A stretch of 64,000 nt of DNA from Actinopolyspora halophila DSM 43834 (GCF_000371785.1 NZ_AQUI01000002.1:4575352-4639351); one strand, 5' to 3'; positions 48,492 through 59,616 are shown, numbered from the stretch's first letter. The notes: a model not told the origin generated them from the letters alone. Program-made: numbers and translations.

Positions 48492-49727
48492 GTGCCCCCA
48501 GCATCCGGCCGCGTCCCACCGGCTCTCAAATGCCTGATCGCGTCGGTAACCGTGCTGTCCCTGCTGGCGTCGCCGTCCGTCGCGACCGCGGCCTCCCAGA
48601 GCCAGCGGGGAGAGCGTACGGGCTGTTCGAACGCCACGCTGCCCCCGTCGCCCGTGGACAGTTCCGAGGTCCCTCCGCCGGGGGAGCCCACCCCGGATCC
48701 GCTGCCGGTGCCGGACGAACCGCTCGGCGGGGATCGGATGGGCGAGTGCGGGCTCGTGGCACCACCGCAGGCACCGCCCCCTCCCCGAGAGGTCGGTGCG
48801 GCAGGCTGGATAGTCGCCGAGTTGGGCAGCGGCGACGTGCTGGCCGCGCGGAACCCGCACGGCAGGTACCGCCCCGCATCGGTGATCAAGGTCCTCACCG
48901 CGCTCGTCGCGGTCCGCGAGCTCGAGATGTCCGACACGATCACGGCCACCCGGGCCGACGCGGCCATCGAGGGCAGCTCGGTCGGCCTCGAACCGGGGGT
49001 CACCTACACGGTTCGCCAGGTGCTGACCGGGCTGATCCTGCAGTCGGGCAACGACGCCGCGCACGCTCTCGCGCGCGAGCTCGGCGGACGGCGGGAAACC
49101 GTGCGGCTGATGAACGGGCTGGCCCGGCGACTCGACGCGACCGACACCAGGGCCGCCACCGTGTCCGGATTGGACGGACCCGGTATGAGCACCTCGGCAT
49201 ACGATATGGCGCTGATCCTGCGTGCGGCCATGAACAACGCCGAGTTCGCGGAGATCGCGAGCACGCGTCGAGCCGAGCTGCCCACACCCCCTGGGCAACC
49301 GCCGCTGCGCATCGCCAGTGACAGCGATGTGGCCCTGAACTATCCCGGAGGCCTGTTCGGCAAGACCGGCTTCACCGACGACGCCAGGCACACCAGGGTG
49401 GTGGCCGCCGAACGCGGCGGCCACCGGTTGGTCGCCGTGCTGTTGCGCGGAGAGCACCGTCCGGTCGACATGTCCGAACAGGCCACGGCACTGCTGGACC
49501 ACGGGTTCCGACTGACCGAGCGACGGCGGGTGGGCGAACTGGTCACGCGGCGAACCACCACGTCGACCACGCCCGACACCCGGCGGACCGAGGAGTCCCC
49601 GCGGCAGGCCGCTGGGTCCGAGGACCCCCGCGGGCTTCCACCTGTCGTCGGATTCCTCGGCACACTGCTGCTCGCTGCGCTGGCCGTGCTGACGGCCGTC
49701 GTGGTGTACCGGAGGCGGACCCGCTGA
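48492..49727 (+). CDS. Membrane-anchored D-alanyl-D-alanine carboxypeptidase (S11)
   Basis: A 411-residue penicillin-binding protein trimming the terminal D-Ala of peptidoglycan stem peptides. It has a signal peptide (about residues 12-34), a proline-rich linker, the active-site SxxK (RPASVIKV, near residue 128), SGN (about 184) and KTG (FGKTGFTDD, about 291), and a C-terminal membrane segment (LPPVVGFLGTLLLAALAVLT) with a basic tail. The start is the leaderless GTG 48492. It pairs with the adjacent small membrane gene across a divergent promoter. Confidence 0.93.
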   Translation: MPPASGRVPPALKCLIASVTVLSLLASPSVATAASQSQRGERTGCSNATLPPSPVDSSEVPPPGEPTPDPLPVPDEPLGGDRMGECGLVAPPQAPPPPREVGAAGWIVAELGSGDVLAARNPHGRYRPASVIKVLTALVAVRELEMSDTITATRADAAIEGSSVGLEPGVTYTVRQVLTGLILQSGNDAAHALARELGGRRETVRLMNGLARRLDATDTRAATVSGLDGPGMSTSAYDMALILRAAMNNAEFAEIASTRRAELPTPPGQPPLRIASDSDVALNYPGGLFGKTGFTDDARHTRVVAAERGGHRLVAVLLRGEHRPVDMSEQATALLDHGFRLTERRRVGELVTRRTTTSTTPDTRRTEESPRQAAGSEDPRGLPPVVGFLGTLLLAALAVLTAVVVYRRRTR

Positions 49728-49754
49728 ACCGGGCCCCGGTGAAGAACTCATGAC

Positions 49755-49945
49755 GGAACTTCGCGTGCGTGGTCGGGTAGCCGTCACGTGAGTCGGCGCC
49801 TTGCCGGCGTTGGAGGGCACCTCGAGTAGCGGCCTACGCCACGTGCCCTCCCCGCCTTGCGATGCATCCGACTCACGCACCGGAGCTCCTCGTCCTGCGT
49901 AGGCTCCAAGCGCTCGGCTCGGAAGCGGGCTTCGGTCAGAAGTTC
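49755..49945 (-). repeat. Dispersed intergenic repeat, copy D
   Basis: Its reverse complement shares AGGCCGCTACTCGAGGTGCC and GGCGCCGACTCACGTG with copy C over about 90 bases. The right part (GCGTAGGCTCCAAGCGCTCG) resembles the tail of copy B (ATAGGCTCGTAAGCGCTCGC). It fills the gap between the convergent carboxypeptidase and YihY genes. Confidence 0.75.
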
Positions 49946-50037
49946 TGGAAGGGTCGGCGACTCGGACTGCTCGGGTGCAGCGAAGCGGCCGCGCCGCTTA
50001 CCCGGCGAACGACCCGCACCGCCGACGCTCCAGAACG

Positions 50038-51075
50038 TCAACGGCGTCCGCGGGTCAGCCAACCGAGCAGCACACCGAGCCCGAACATCCCGAGCACGGC
50101 ACGTGCGCCGCCCCGCTGCCCCACCACGGGGGTGATCACGGCCGGAGGAGGCGGTTCCGGGGGGATCATTCGCAGGTTCTCCCCGGCCGAGGCCGTCCAC
50201 GCGGTCACGAACAGCAGGAAGCGGGAGGTCAGGTAGGCGAAGACCAGCAGCCCGAGTATCGGACCGAAGGCCGCTGCCGCCGGGGAGCCGCTCAGGCTGT
50301 TCAGGTAGAGCACGCCGACCTGCTTGAGCACCTCGAAACCGATGGCCGCGAACAACGCGCCCCACACCGCCGTCCGGAGCACCACGGGCTTCCTGGGCAG
50401 TCTGGCCAGCACCCACAGGAACACCAGCCAACTCGCGGCCAGCGACAGCAGCAGGGCCAGCACCCACAGCACGAAGTTGGCCGCGGTCGTGTCCTCCACC
50501 CCGGCCATCCGGAACAGCATTCGCCCAACACCGCCGCCGAGGGCGCTGATCCCGAACGAAACGACCATGGCCAGCCCCAGCCCGAGCAGGGCGGCCAGAT
50601 CGGCGAGCATCCTGCGGGGCAGGGACAGCGCGGTGGGGCCCTGCCCCCACTGCGCGGTCAACGCCTCACGCAGGTTGGTCATCCAGCCGAGACCGGAGTA
50701 GAGGGCGGCCAGCAACCCGATGATCCCCACGGCGCCTGCCTGTGCGATCGCTTCCTCCACGATCCCGTTGACCAGCTCGCTCAGCTGCGCGCTGGGCACT
50801 GACTCCGCGATCGCCGTCTGGAGACGCTCCAGCAGGGCCGGATTGCTGGTGAGCACGAAACCTGCGATCGCGAAGGCGATCATCAGCAGGGGCACGAGCG
50901 CGAGCACGCTGAAGTAGGTGATCGCGGCGGCGTAGTAGTCACCGTAGTTCCGCTGGTAGCGCTGAGCCGCTCTGACGAGACGATCGAACCACGGGTACCT
51001 GCCGCGCAGCAGTTCGACCCTTCCGGGTGCGGGGCTTCGATGCGCGGCACGTCCGGGCTGACTACGGTCGGCCAC
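50038..51075 (-). CDS. YihY/BrkB-family membrane protein
   Basis: A 345-residue inner-membrane protein of the YihY/virulence factor BrkB family with six or more hydrophobic segments. Typical stretches are NYGDYYAAAITYFSVLALVP (about residues 43-62), YSGLGWMTNLREALTAQWGQ, and GPILGLLVFAYLTSRFLLFV. No enzymatic role is established. The GTG start has GGAGGTGAGC upstream. It is 55 bases downstream of trpS on the same strand, an arrangement common in actinomycetes, and may be co-transcribed with it. Confidence 0.9.
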   Translation of the reverse strand: MADRSQPGRAAHRSPAPGRVELLRGRYPWFDRLVRAAQRYQRNYGDYYAAAITYFSVLALVPLLMIAFAIAGFVLTSNPALLERLQTAIAESVPSAQLSELVNGIVEEAIAQAGAVGIIGLLAALYSGLGWMTNLREALTAQWGQGPTALSLPRRMLADLAALLGLGLAMVVSFGISALGGGVGRMLFRMAGVEDTTAANFVLWVLALLLSLAASWLVFLWVLARLPRKPVVLRTAVWGALFAAIGFEVLKQVGVLYLNSLSGSPAAAAFGPILGLLVFAYLTSRFLLFVTAWTASAGENLRMIPPEPPPPAVITPVVGQRGGARAVLGMFGLGVLLGWLTRGRR

Positions 51076-51130
51076 CTGCTCACCTCCGCACCGTCGAACT
51101 TCGGTGGAAGGCTACCCCAAAAGGATCAGT

Positions 51131-52225
<1,095 letters not shown>

Positions 52226-52283
52226 TCACCCGCCGGGCTCCCCGCGGAGCACGACACCCGGGAGCGCGGGGCGATTCCGGAGG

Positions 52284-52529
52284 TCACGTCCTGCGCTGGT
52301 TCTCCGGCTGAACCGGAACCTTCTTCCTCCGCAGCGCCCCCGCGAGCATTCCCGTGACCCCGAGCACGAGGGTCACCAGCCCCACCGGGGCGCTCAGCGC
52401 GTCCAACGGGGTCGCCTGAGCCTGCGAGTGGTACTCCGGAACAGCGGCGTGCGCTGAGACGCCGCCCGCGAACAACGTCAACACGAGCGCTGACAGGCAC
52501 GCACCCACGCGAGCCGTGTGTTTACGCAC
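52284..52529 (-). CDS. Small exported protein with C-terminal anchor
   Basis: An 81-residue protein with an N-terminal signal-like segment (ACLSALVLTLFAGGVSAHA) and a C-terminal hydrophobic stretch (APVGLVTLVLGVTGMLAGAL) followed by basic RRKK, so the short middle part (VPEYHSQAQATPLDAL) would be outside. GTG 52529 has GGGAGG 8 bases upstream. No family recognised. Confidence 0.6.
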   Translation of the reverse strand: MRKHTARVGACLSALVLTLFAGGVSAHAAVPEYHSQAQATPLDALSAPVGLVTLVLGVTGMLAGALRRKKVPVQPENQRRT

Positions 52530-53317
52530 GAGCTCTGCCTCCCTGGTCGGATCTCGCCTCTCGAAGCAGCGCGGAGTCGCGAGCACGACCCGCACACGTC
52601 ACCCGACCCGTGCGCCCCAGGAACGATCCACCGAACCGCCGGAATGGCAACGTTCCACGATCGTGTGATGACCGCGCAGATCGTAATCCGTCGCACACGC
52701 GGGGTCGCACCGGGGGAGGGGCACGTACGGCCGCCCGGAAAGCCCGGGCGACACCCGTGGGACGCTCGGACGGGCAAGGGGGTTGCCCGCCCCGGCGGGA
52801 AAATCCAGCAAGAATTCAGCGCAGGGTAAGGACCGGTCCACGCTCGCGCACCGTGCCGCGCCTCGATCGCCTCGTCGGGCGCGACCGAGGCGACGAACTG
52901 CTGAAAATCATCCATCAACTCGGTGAACTGCTGCTGGTTCGCGGTGAGAACCAGTCGCAGGATCGCCCGCCGCTCGGGATCGGACACGTCGACCAGCGCC
53001 AGGTAGACCTGACACTGGAACAGCTCGCGCTCGACACCGTTGATCTCGACCGACATGCGCGACACCTGTCCGAGCCCGGGCGAGCATTCGGAGGTGACGG
53101 GGACGGGCAATTCCGTTGCCAACGTTGGCTCCCTCCCCGCCGACCGGTCGCACGGGGTGGCGCGGCACGCGAGTGATCGCTCGAACGCCCCGGTGGCGGT
53201 GTCCCGGGCCGATCCGGCCGCCTCGCCGACGTTCTGAGCCGAGTCCTTGGCGAACTGGGCCGCGTCGGTGGCCGCTACGCCCTTCCGGAAGGAAGGGGCG
53301 TTTCGGCGCTGCCGCAC
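52478..53317 (-). CDS. Doubtful gene; coherent only in its first ~155 residues
   Basis: An open frame of 279 codons. Residues 15-155 look like a real protein (TDAAQFAKDSAQNVGEAAGS, then MSVEINGVERELFQCQVYLA and RAILRLVLTANQQQFTELMD). The rest is arginine/proline/cysteine-rich and overlaps the next gene, like non-coding high-GC translation. A stop in another frame near 52826 would give the ending RERGPVLTLR, hinting at a frameshift near 52850. Starting at ATG 53056 is another possibility. It begins four bases after the stop of the preceding gene, so coupling is possible. Confidence 0.35.
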   Translation of the reverse strand: MRQRRNAPSFRKGVAATDAAQFAKDSAQNVGEAAGSARDTATGAFERSLACRATPCDRSAGREPTLATELPVPVTSECSPGLGQVSRMSVEINGVERELFQCQVYLALVDVSDPERRAILRLVLTANQQQFTELMDDFQQFVASVAPDEAIEARHGARAWTGPYPALNSCWIFPPGRATPLPVRASHGCRPGFPGGRTCPSPGATPRVRRITICAVITRSWNVAIPAVRWIVPGAHGSGDVCGSCSRLRAASRGEIRPGRQSSCVNTRLAWVRACQRSC

Positions 53318-53320
53318 CGA

Positions 53321-53833
53321 TCACAGCTTTCCGAAGGCGACCCCGCGCCAGGTCCAGCCGTGCGCGAGGACCGCCTTCCTGAGCGGGGCCTTCAAGTCCT
53401 CGGAGGAGAAAGTGGCCTGCCGGTACGCGCGGAGCTTGCCGTTCTCGTCCCGTTCCATCGTCCAGGACGCTTCGTACTTCTTCTGCGGCCCGCGTTGGAA
53501 CTCCAGCCCGTGGACGAGCTCGGGGTAGCCGCGCGTCCAGTCCACGGTCCACGTCCGGTCCGTGGATCGGACCTCGCGCTTCTCGGGGTTCAGCCGCATC
53601 AGAACGCTGTAGAACTCGCGCTGGCTGAACGTCCTGAAGTGCTCGTACCAGGCCGGGTTCATGACCCGCCACTCGGAAACCAGGTCGACCCCCTCGGGAG
53701 AGCCGTCCCGCACGAAGAAAGAAGCATCCGGGCTGTTCACCCCCACCAGAGCCTGATGGACCTCCTGCGGTGAACGCGGCGGCACGTTCTTGTCCGGCCG
53801 CTCGGTACCGGTCAACCAGTCGAAAATTCCCAT
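53321..53833 (-). CDS. Conserved hypothetical protein
   Basis: A 170-residue soluble protein beginning MGIFDWLTGTERPDKN. It has no signal or membrane segment; the C-terminal half is rich in aromatic and charged residues (WTVDWTRGYPELVHGLEFQR, ASWTMERDENGKLRAYRQAT). No family was recognised. ATG 53833 has GGAG 6 bases upstream. The next frame starts four bases after its stop, so the two could form an operon. Confidence 0.65.
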   Translation of the reverse strand: MGIFDWLTGTERPDKNVPPRSPQEVHQALVGVNSPDASFFVRDGSPEGVDLVSEWRVMNPAWYEHFRTFSQREFYSVLMRLNPEKREVRSTDRTWTVDWTRGYPELVHGLEFQRGPQKKYEASWTMERDENGKLRAYRQATFSSEDLKAPLRKAVLAHGWTWRGVAFGKL

Positions 53834-53899
53834 GTCCAGCTCCACGACGGTCGGCGCGGTGCGAGCGTACTAGCGGTCACGCACCGGGCCCCGTAGGCT

Positions 53900-53932
53900 C
53901 GAGCACGGTCCGCACAGGACGGACCGTGCTCG
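53900..53932. terminator. Terminator hairpin after the glycine-rich protein gene
   Basis: CGAGCACGGTCCG and CGGACCGTGCTCG form a perfect 13-bp stem with loop CACAGGA, 57 bases past the minus-strand stop at 53989. Confidence 0.7.
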
Positions 53933-53988
53933 TGGCGGGCTGGCGGGCAACGGTCGAACGACCGCGTGCGCAGCACCCCGCTCCCGGC

Positions 53989-54624
53989 TCAGTCGTCGCC
54001 CGAACCGCCCGGGGCACCACCGCCCTGGCCCGGCGCACCGCCCGGAGCGCCTCCACCCCGCCCCGGACCGCCTGCCTCCTCGCGGGTGACGGTGCTCGCG
54101 GTGGCGGTTCCCCCGGACTGCGCTGCCACGACGGTCACGACTTCCTCGCTGCTCAGCGCGTCGATCGTGGAGTCGCCGCCGTCGACGACCGTGGAGGAGT
54201 CCACCGTGTACTCGCGACTGTAGCCGTCTTCGCTCCCCACGGTGAGACTCTCCGCGCTCACCGCCGTCACGGTTCCGGTCTGCAGCTTCCTGGTGTCGTA
54301 CTCGCCCTGCCCTGTCCGCACGGTGAACTCCCCGTGCAACGCGTCGGACAGCGCGGAAGCACCACCGGCGCCGCCGGCCCGACCATCGCCACGCGCCTGG
54401 AATCCTCCCCCCGGCCCACCCATCGCGCTGTCACCGCCGGACCCCCCGGAAGTGGCGGCGAACACGACCACGCCACCCGCCACCGCGATTCCGCAGGCGA
54501 TCAGCACGGCCGCGACGGTGCGATTCCTCCCCCGAGGGGTCCGCTTCCCTCCGGACTCGTCGCCGGACTCACTCGAGGCGTCGTCCCGGAAAAGGTCCGT
54601 GGTGTTCTCGGTTTCTTCCCGCAT
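53989..54624 (-). CDS. Membrane-anchored glycine-rich protein with DUF5666-like core
   Basis: A 211-residue protein: an acidic N-terminus, one membrane segment (TVAAVLIACGIAVAGGVVVF, about residues 36-55), a Gly-rich linker, then a beta-type domain (DTRKLQTGTVTAVSAESLTV, then YSREYTVDSSTVVDGGDST) like DUF5666, and a Gly/Pro-rich tail (GGPGRGGGAPGGAPGQGGG). ATG 54624 is preceded by GGGAG. It is divergent from a GT39-type glycosyltransferase that carries a similar Gly-rich insert, so the two may work together at the cell surface (inference). Confidence 0.75.
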   Translation of the reverse strand: MREETENTTDLFRDDASSESGDESGGKRTPRGRNRTVAAVLIACGIAVAGGVVVFAATSGGSGGDSAMGGPGGGFQARGDGRAGGAGGASALSDALHGEFTVRTGQGEYDTRKLQTGTVTAVSAESLTVGSEDGYSREYTVDSSTVVDGGDSTIDALSSEEVVTVVAAQSGGTATASTVTREEAGGPGRGGGAPGGAPGQGGGAPGGSGDD

Positions 54625-54858
54625 GGCTGTATTCCGCACTCCCACGAAGCGTTCTCTTCCCACGGAACCCACGCTGGCAGGAGAAGCTGGACGTTCGCCG
54701 GGAACGAGGTAACGATTCGCCGGGAAAACGGCGACCCACCGTGCGCCCCGGAGCCCTGCTCCGGGGCGCACGAGCCGGAACAGTCCGTCGTGGACTCCCG
54801 GCCGACAGTCAGCCGACATCCAGGAAACACTCAGTTCCCGGTGGCACGCTCGTCGAAC

Positions 54859-56853
54859 ATGGACACCCTCACCCGACGGCGGGAGCCGAGCACACCCGAA
54901 GGGCGAGCACCGGCGAATCGGCTCGCGCGGATGCTGCGCGGCGGGCCGAACGACCCCGCCTGGGTACGCCCCGCACTGCTGGTGCTGCTCGCGCTGACCA
55001 CCCTGCTGTACCTGTGGGCGTTGAACGCCTCCGGCTGGGCCAACGGTTTCTACTCGGCGGCCGTGCAGGCCGGAACGCAGAGCTGGAAGGCATGGCTGTT
55101 CGGCTCCAGCGACGCCTCCAACGCGATCACCGTGGACAAACCGCCCGCGGCGCTGTGGCTGATGGTGTTGTCGGCGCGGATCCTCGGATTCGGTTCCTGG
55201 AGCGTGCTCCTGCCACAGGCCCTCGCCGGTGTGGCCACCGTTGGGCTGCTGTACGCGACCGTGCGGCGCTGTTCGGGTCCGACCGCGGGCCTGATCGCCG
55301 GGACCGTGCAGGCCCTGACGCCGGTGGCGGTGTTGATGTTCCGCTTCAACAATCCGGACGCCCTGCTGGTGCTGGTGCTGGTCGCCGCAGCCTACTGCGT
55401 GGTGCGGGCCACCGAACGGGCGAGTCCGTGGTGGCTGGCCCTTGCCGGAGTCGCGGTCGGACTCGGTTTCCTGACCAAGATGTTCCAGGCCTTCGCGGTG
55501 CTACCCGTTCTCGCGCTCGTCTACCTGCTGGCCGCCCCCACCACACCGTGGCGACGGCTGTGGCACCTGCTGGCGGCCGGGGCCGCGGTGACGCTGTCCG
55601 CGGGCTGGTACATCGCGCTGGTCGAGCTGTGGCCGGCTCCGGCACGTCCCTACGTCGGAGGGTCCCAGCACAACAGCCTGCTGGAGCTCACCTTCGGCTA
55701 CAACGGGTTCGGCAGGCTGACCGGAGAGGAGACGGGCGGGCTCGGCAACACCAACTCCGACGCCGGTTGGAACCGGCTGCTCGGCAGCGAGATGGGGGAC
55801 CAGATCGGCTGGTTGCTCCCCGCGGCGCTGATCGCGCTGGCGGTCGGGCTCTGGACGACCCGCAAGGCACCGCGCACCGACCTCACCCGGGCCGGGCTGC
55901 TGCTGTGGGGCGGCTGGCTGCTGCTGACCGGAACGATGTTCAGCTACGCGAACGGGATCATCCACTCCTACTACACCGTGGCCCTGGCACCGGCCGTCGC
56001 CGCGCTCTTCGGCTCGGGGACGACGCTGCTCTGGCAGCGCCGCGCCGATCCGCGAGCCCGAACCACCCTGGCGGGCACGGTGGTGCTCACCGTCGTGCTG
56101 ACGGCCCTGCTGCTGGCACGGATCCCGGACTGGAACCCGTGGCTGCGTTTCCTCGCCGTCGGAGCCGGACTCGGCGGCGCGTTCCTGCTGCTGTTCACCG
56201 ACCGCCTGACCCGCGCGGCGAGCAGGACCGGTGCCGTGCTGGCCCTGGTGGCCTGCCTCGCGGCTCCGACCTCCTACTCACTGGCCACCGCCGCCACCCC
56301 GCACACCGGGGTGCTGCCCTCCGCGGGCCCGAGCGGCTCCGGTGGCCCCGGAGGAGGCGGAGCTCCCGGAGGCGCGGGAGGAGCAGGAGCCCCCGCGGGT
56401 ACCGGTGGAGGCGGCCCCACCGGCCCGGCCACGACGACCGGCGGGGGACCCGGTGGGGGAGCAGGTGGCCCCTCCGGGGGTGGCGGACCGTTCTCCGTCC
56501 AGCTCCCGGGCGAACAGGTCGAGGAGACGCTGCGCCGGGACGCGAACTCCTACACCTGGGTGGCCGCTGTAACAGGATCCAGCAACGCGGCGGGCTATCA
56601 GCTGGCCGCCCGCGAACCCGTCATGGCCATCGGCGGCTTCAACGGGACGGACCCGTTCCCGACCCTGGAGCGCTTCCGCGAGCTGGTCGCGAACGGGCGG
56701 ATCCACTACTACGTCGCCGGCTCCGTCACGGGCGGCCGCACCGGGTCCACCACGGACACGACGGCCTCCCGGATCGAGAGCTGGGTCCAGCGCAACTACA
56801 CCGCCACCGAGGTGGGCGGGACCACGATCTACGACCTCACGACTGGTTCCTGA
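54859..56853 (+). CDS. GT39/ArnT-type membrane glycosyltransferase
   Basis: A 664-residue polytopic membrane protein of the ArnT/PMT-like glycosyltransferase superfamily, which moves sugars from a lipid carrier on the outer face of the membrane. The first loop has NGFYSAAVQAGTQSWKAWLF and the VDKPPAALWL motif with the catalytic-type Asp; FRFNNPDALL follows. About 12 hydrophobic segments lie within residues 35-485, then a low-complexity Gly/Pro/Ala insert (about 495-550) and a soluble C-terminal domain (SYTWVAAVTGSSNAAGYQLA, then SRIESWVQRNYTATEVGG). The ATG at 54859 was preferred over a long open extension. Acceptor unknown. Confidence 0.87.
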   Translation: MDTLTRRREPSTPEGRAPANRLARMLRGGPNDPAWVRPALLVLLALTTLLYLWALNASGWANGFYSAAVQAGTQSWKAWLFGSSDASNAITVDKPPAALWLMVLSARILGFGSWSVLLPQALAGVATVGLLYATVRRCSGPTAGLIAGTVQALTPVAVLMFRFNNPDALLVLVLVAAAYCVVRATERASPWWLALAGVAVGLGFLTKMFQAFAVLPVLALVYLLAAPTTPWRRLWHLLAAGAAVTLSAGWYIALVELWPAPARPYVGGSQHNSLLELTFGYNGFGRLTGEETGGLGNTNSDAGWNRLLGSEMGDQIGWLLPAALIALAVGLWTTRKAPRTDLTRAGLLLWGGWLLLTGTMFSYANGIIHSYYTVALAPAVAALFGSGTTLLWQRRADPRARTTLAGTVVLTVVLTALLLARIPDWNPWLRFLAVGAGLGGAFLLLFTDRLTRAASRTGAVLALVACLAAPTSYSLATAATPHTGVLPSAGPSGSGGPGGGGAPGGAGGAGAPAGTGGGGPTGPATTTGGGPGGGAGGPSGGGGPFSVQLPGEQVEETLRRDANSYTWVAAVTGSSNAAGYQLAAREPVMAIGGFNGTDPFPTLERFRELVANGRIHYYVAGSVTGGRTGSTTDTTASRIESWVQRNYTATEVGGTTIYDLTTGS

Positions 56854-56859
56854 GCGGGG

Positions 56860-56885
56860 CCGTTCGCGGGACGTCCCGCGAACGG
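56860..56885. terminator. 26-base perfect palindrome after the glycosyltransferase
   Basis: The arm CCGTTCGCGGGAC is followed directly by its complement, 7 bases after the stop codon. Confidence 0.6.
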
Positions 56886-56963
56886 TCGGTCGAGCCTCCA
56901 GCCGGGTCTCGTCGCGGGTGTCCCGGTATCGGGTAACGGTGGGCCGGGACCCGCACGAAGTCC

Positions 56964-57010
56964 GCGCGGACGTTTCCACCCTCGTCCGGAGAGGGCGGAA
57001 ACGTCCGCGC
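56964..57010. terminator. Terminator between the glycosyltransferase and fbiC
   Basis: GCGCGGACGTTTCC and GGAAACGTCCGCGC form a perfect 14-bp stem with a 19-base loop containing CCTC/GAGG, just outside the fbiC stop. Confidence 0.7.
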
Positions 57011-57027
57011 TGTTCGACTCGAACCGT

Positions 57028-59616
57028 TCACACCGGCTGCTCGGAAATCCCGAGCTGCACCACCGGAGCCGGTCCGTACGCGGTGTCCCGCTGCCGAGCA
57101 CTCCGGCCCGCGCGCCGCGAAACCGCGTCGAGCTGCTCGATCGTGCGCTGCGATCCGTGCTCGGAACCGGCCATCCTGCTGATGGTCTCCTCCATCAGCG
57201 TGCCGCCGAGGTCGTTGGCCCCGCCGCACAGCACTTCGGCCGTTTCCTCGTCGCCCAACTTGACCCAGGAGCACTGGATGTTGTCCACCCGGCCGTGCAG
57301 GGCCAACCGCGCCATGGCGTGCACCGCCCGGTTGTCCCTGCGAGTTGGCCCTGGCCTGGCCAGACCCGCGAGGTAGATCGGTGCGTTGCGGTGCACGAAG
57401 GGCAGCGCGACGAACTCGGTGAATCCCGCGCTGCCGTTCTCGTGCGCGGTGTCCTGCACACCGGCGAGGGTGCGCAGATGGCCGAGCCAGTGCTCCGGAG
57501 TGTCCACGTGCCCGTACATCATCGTGGAGGAGGAGCGGATCCCGAGTCGGTGGGCGGTGCTGACGACGTCGATCCACTCCGCGGCCGGGAGCTTGCCCTT
57601 GGTCAGCACCCAGCGCACGTCGTCGTCGAGGATCTCGGCCGCGGTCCCCGGAATCGTGTCCAGCCCCGCGTCCCGCAGCTCGGTCAACCACTCCTCGACG
57701 CTGCTCCCCGCCTTGGCGGCAGCGCTGACGATCTCCATCGGGCTGAACGCGTGCACGTGCATGTCGGGCACCCGGTTCTTGACCGTGCGCACCAGCTCCG
57801 CGTAGGCGCCGACGGGCAGCTTCGGATCGATACCGCCCTGCATGCACACCTCGGTGGCACCCTCGCGGCGTGCTTCCTCGGCCCGGTCGGCCACGTCCTC
57901 CGGGGACAGGCGGAAGGCGTCCGCGTCCCGCTCGCGCTGCGCGAAGGCGCAGAACCGGCAGCCCACGTAGCACACGTTGGAGAAGTTGATGTTGCGGTTG
58001 ATCACGTAGGTGACGTCCGGCCCCACCACGTCGGCCCGCAGCTGGTCCGCCAACCGCGCCATCTCGTCCAGCGCGGTTCCCTCGCAGGTCAGCAACGCCA
58101 TGGCCGCGGCGTTGTTGGCCTCGTCCAACAACGCCGCCGGGTTCCGCTCGGCCAACCGGAGTCCCTCGGTCACCTCGGAGTCGAGCCTCTCCGGCTGCCG
58201 GGTGCCGGGGAGCTTGCCGCGCAGCTCCTCCCAGTCCCCGTAGACGCTGTCGAAGTCCCCACGGCGTTCCGCGCTGCGTCCCTCGGTGTCGATGCTGCTG
58301 TTCAGATCGGTGCGTCCGACCGATTCGAGCCCGCCGTCCGGCTCCTGCCACGGCAGGCCCTCCGGCCGGGCGTCCGCCCGCGCCATGCCGTCCGGCTCGG
58401 CCAGCTCGGCCACGTGGGTGGCCACCCGCGGGTCCAGCCAGGGGGTGCTGTCCCCGGACATTCCGGCACGCACGTACTTCGGGTAGGCCGTCAACCGCTC
58501 GCGGAGCTCGAAGCCGCCCGCCTCGGTCCGTTCGGCGAGTTCGTCGATGCGCGGCCAGGGACGTTCCGGGTTCACGTGGTCCGGGGTCACCGGTGAGACC
58601 CCGCCCCAGTCGTCGATTCCCGCACGCAGCATCAGGGTGTGCTCCTCGCCGACCAGGTTCGGCGGGGCCTGCACGCTCACCCCCGAGGGCATCAGCAACC
58701 GCGCCACGGCGATGGTCGCGGCCAGGTCCTGCAGATCGGCGTCGGGCATTCCGCGCATCGCCGTGTCCGGCTTGGCGCGGAAGTTCTGCACGATGATCTC
58801 CTGGATGTGCCCGTACTGGCGGGCGCTGGCCCGCAGCTCCAGCAGGGAGTCGGCACGCTCGGCCGTGGTTTCGCCGATTCCGATGAGGATTCCGCTGGTG
58901 AACGGCACGCCCACCCGTCCCGAGTCGGCCAGCACCCGCAACCGCACCGAGGGTTCCTTGTCCGGACTGGCGTAGTGCGGGTTCCCGGGCCGGCTCCACA
59001 GGCGTTCCGAAGTGGTCTCCAGCATCATCCCCATGCTCGGGGCGACGGGTTTGAGCCTGGTGATCTCGGACCATCCGAGCACACCCGGATTGAGGTGGGG
59101 CAGCAGCCCGGTCTCCTCGAGCACCGCGATGGCGCAGGACCGAACGTAGTCGATCGTCGAGGAGTACCCGCGCTCGTGCAGCCATTCGGAGGCGACCGAC
59201 CACCTGTCCTCCGGGCGGTCGCCGAGGGTGAACAGGGCCTCCTTGCACCCCGCCTGGGCACCCTGCCTGGCGATCTCCAGGACTTCCTCCCGTTCCAGGA
59301 AGGGCGCTTCCACCTTGTGCGGAACGGTCGCGAACGTGCAGTAGTGGCAACGGTCCCTGCACAGCCGGGTGAGCGGGACGAACACCTTGCGGCTGTAGCT
59401 GACGACCCCGAACCGCCCCTCGGCACGCAGATGGGCGTCCCGGACCTTTCCCGCTGCTTCGAGCAACGTGTCCAGATCGGCGCCACGCGCGTGCAGCAGC
59501 ACGGATGCCTCGGTGGCGTCCAGGGTCACGCCCTCGGAGGCTCTGCGTAGCGCACGACGCATGGCCGAGGCGCTCGGTGTGGGTTCTGGCGGCGGTACTT
59601 CCGAATCGACCGACAC
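57028..59616 (-). CDS. fbiC: 7,8-didemethyl-8-hydroxy-5-deazariboflavin (FO) synthase
   Basis: An 862-residue bifunctional radical-SAM enzyme making FO, the chromophore of coenzyme F420, from a ribityl-uracil and tyrosine. The N-terminal CofG half has [10 protein letters not shown] (near residue 86) and the C-terminal CofH half [12 protein letters not shown] (near 547), each with CX3CX2C binding a [4Fe-4S] cluster. Other segments are [14 protein letters not shown] and [13 protein letters not shown]. Length matches fused actinobacterial FbiC. The GTG start follows TAGGGT by 6 bases, so the mRNA is probably leaderless. No other F420 gene is in the window. Confidence 0.97.
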   Translation of the reverse strand: MSVDSEVPPPEPTPSASAMRRALRRASEGVTLDATEASVLLHARGADLDTLLEAAGKVRDAHLRAEGRFGVVSYSRKVFVPLTRLCRDRCHYCTFATVPHKVEAPFLEREEVLEIARQGAQAGCKEALFTLGDRPEDRWSVASEWLHERGYSSTIDYVRSCAIAVLEETGLLPHLNPGVLGWSEITRLKPVAPSMGMMLETTSERLWSRPGNPHYASPDKEPSVRLRVLADSGRVGVPFTSGILIGIGETTAERADSLLELRASARQYGHIQEIIVQNFRAKPDTAMRGMPDADLQDLAATIAVARLLMPSGVSVQAPPNLVGEEHTLMLRAGIDDWGGVSPVTPDHVNPERPWPRIDELAERTEAGGFELRERLTAYPKYVRAGMSGDSTPWLDPRVATHVAELAEPDGMARADARPEGLPWQEPDGGLESVGRTDLNSSIDTEGRSAERRGDFDSVYGDWEELRGKLPGTRQPERLDSEVTEGLRLAERNPAALLDEANNAAAMALLTCEGTALDEMARLADQLRADVVGPDVTYVINRNINFSNVCYVGCRFCAFAQRERDADAFRLSPEDVADRAEEARREGATEVCMQGGIDPKLPVGAYAELVRTVKNRVPDMHVHAFSPMEIVSAAAKAGSSVEEWLTELRDAGLDTIPGTAAEILDDDVRWVLTKGKLPAAEWIDVVSTAHRLGIRSSSTMMYGHVDTPEHWLGHLRTLAGVQDTAHENGSAGFTEFVALPFVHRNAPIYLAGLARPGPTRRDNRAVHAMARLALHGRVDNIQCSWVKLGDEETAEVLCGGANDLGGTLMEETISRMAGSEHGSQRTIEQLDAVSRRAGRSARQRDTAYGPAPVVQLGISEQPV

